Assembly: GCA_042867185.1 (NCBI GenBank)
Contig: JBHZQV010000002.1
Coordinates: forward strand, 124,001 to 188,000
Direction: 5' to 3'
Origin: Xylophilus sp042867185
GTDB taxonomy: Bacteria; Pseudomonadota; Gammaproteobacteria; Burkholderiales; Burkholderiaceae_C
DNA: 64,000 nt
The notes beneath the pieces are model-generated. The model was not told the DNA's origin. It did not search any database and was given only the letters and a program-made list of their open reading frames with translations. Below are positions 63,209 to 64,000 of the stretch, piece after piece; position 1 is the stretch's first letter; each line of letters opens with the position of its first letter. The translations under genes and the position numbers were made by a program.

Positions 63209-64000
63209 TGACGACGGTGCAGTCGGCCCTCTGGGTCATCGTGTTGCTGGTCGCGCTGGCGCTGGTGTTCGACTTCATGAACGGCTTCCACGACGCGGCG
63301 AATTCGATCGCCACCGTCGTCTCGACCGGCGTGTTGAAGCCGGGCCAGGCGGTGGTGTTCGCCGCCTTCTTCAACCTGCTGGCGTACTTCGTCTTCCACC
63401 TGGGCGTGGCGGCGACGGTGGGCAAGGGCATCGCCGATCCGGAGGTGATCGACGTCCACGTGGTCTTCGGGGCGCTCACCGGCGCGATCACCTGGAACTT
63501 CATCACCTGGTACTACGGCATCCCCAGCAGCTCGTCGCATGCGCTGGTGGGCGGCATCGTGGGGGCGGTGATCGCCAAGGCCGGCGCGGGCGCGCTGGTC
63601 GCCGCGGGCATCTGGCGCACGGTGATCTTCATCTTCGTGTCGCCGTTCCTGGGCTTCGTGCTGGGCTCCCTGATGATGGTGGCGGTGGCCTGGATCTGCC
63701 GGCGCGCCACGCCGTCGCGGGTCGACCGCTGGTTCCGCCGGCTGCAACTGGTCTCTGCCGGTGCGTACAGCCTGGGCCACGGCGGCAACGACGCGCAGAA
63801 GACCATCGGCCTGATCTGGATGCTGCTGATCGCCACCGGCTACACCTCGGCCACCGCCAGCGCGCCGCCCACCTGGACCATCGTCAGCTGCTATGTGGCG
63901 ATCGCGCTGGGCACGATGTTTGGCGGCTGGCGCATCGTGCGCACCATGGGCCAGAAGATCACCAAGCTGAAACCGGTCGGCGGCTTCTGCGCCGAGACCG
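63209..64000 (+). CDS. pit: PiT-family inorganic phosphate transporter (partial)
   Basis: 264 codons visible; the gene runs off the right edge. It has the two PiT signatures FDFMNGFHDAANSIAT (about residue 22) and SLGHGGNDAQKT (about residue 190), with hydrophobic helices between. It imports metal-phosphate with protons or Na+. Start ATG 63209. Confidence 0.94.

Overview
The window is high-GC bacterial DNA whose gene content and order point to a betaproteobacterium of the Comamonadaceae (Burkholderiales, near Variovorax, Acidovorax or Xylophilus). The support is the rpmB-rpmG pair, the trxB/ftsK-lolA-rarA-livHMGF block, a second 82-aa IF-1, a MocR regulator paired with a DUF2917 protein, a pimeloyl-type acyl-CoA dehydrogenase pair, TctA/TctB genes, and several dispersed short repeats that I recall from this family. 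The placement comes from reading protein sequences, not from a database search. I found no rRNA, tRNA, CRISPR array or transposase. Most of the window is dense chromosomal housekeeping DNA.

Layout. 1-2.6 kb (minus): an XhoI/PaeR7I-type restriction endonuclease and its DNA methyltransferase. A perfect 12-bp inverted repeat covers the methyltransferase start. 2.7-6.9 kb (minus): a BatA-like VWA protein, a DUF58 protein, a MoxR ATPase and an HtrA-like protease. The restriction pair lies directly downstream of batA. 7.0-11.1 kb (plus): TatD nuclease, deoxyinosine glycosylase, a spermidine-synthase-like protein and a GspE/PilB-type ATPase. 11.2-13.2 kb: tctB-tctA ending in a textbook terminator. 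13.3-20.2 kb: a type IV pilus minor-pilin operon (pilE, fimT-like, pilV, pilW, pilX, pilY1). 20.4-25.5 kb: an atypical SDR behind a TetR-like palindrome, a DMT exporter, a quinone reductase, and a divergent LysR / bile-acid-symporter-type pair.

25.5-38 kb (almost all minus): ribF, ileS, lspA, then a LacI regulator, a binding-protein ABC importer, a cytosolic phosphodiesterase and a Na/Pi transporter. The last group reads as one phospho-ester uptake, hydrolysis and phosphate-handling unit. A stand-alone HNH protein and a 500-bp non-coding stretch with a two-domain nested inverted repeat follow. 39-44.5 kb: a lipoprotein hydrolase, two acyl-CoA dehydrogenases, yceH and divergent purN. 44.5-50 kb: an M48 peptidase-TPR protein, an RsmB-type RNA methyltransferase, a fatty-acid desaturase, then a 427-bp gap, a small ORF and infA.

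50-64 kb: the DUF2917/MocR divergent pair, rpmG-rpmB, trxB, ftsK-lolA-rarA, and livHMGF for branched-chain amino acids, with a repeat element between livG and livF. The window ends with a DUF47 protein and a PiT phosphate transporter truncated by the edge.

The strongest candidates for something undescribed are regulatory or structural rather than new protein families: the hairpin over the methyltransferase start, the two-domain complementary-loop repeat at 38.65-38.97 kb, the LacI / phosphodiester-ABC / Na-Pi cluster, and the leader of the second infA.
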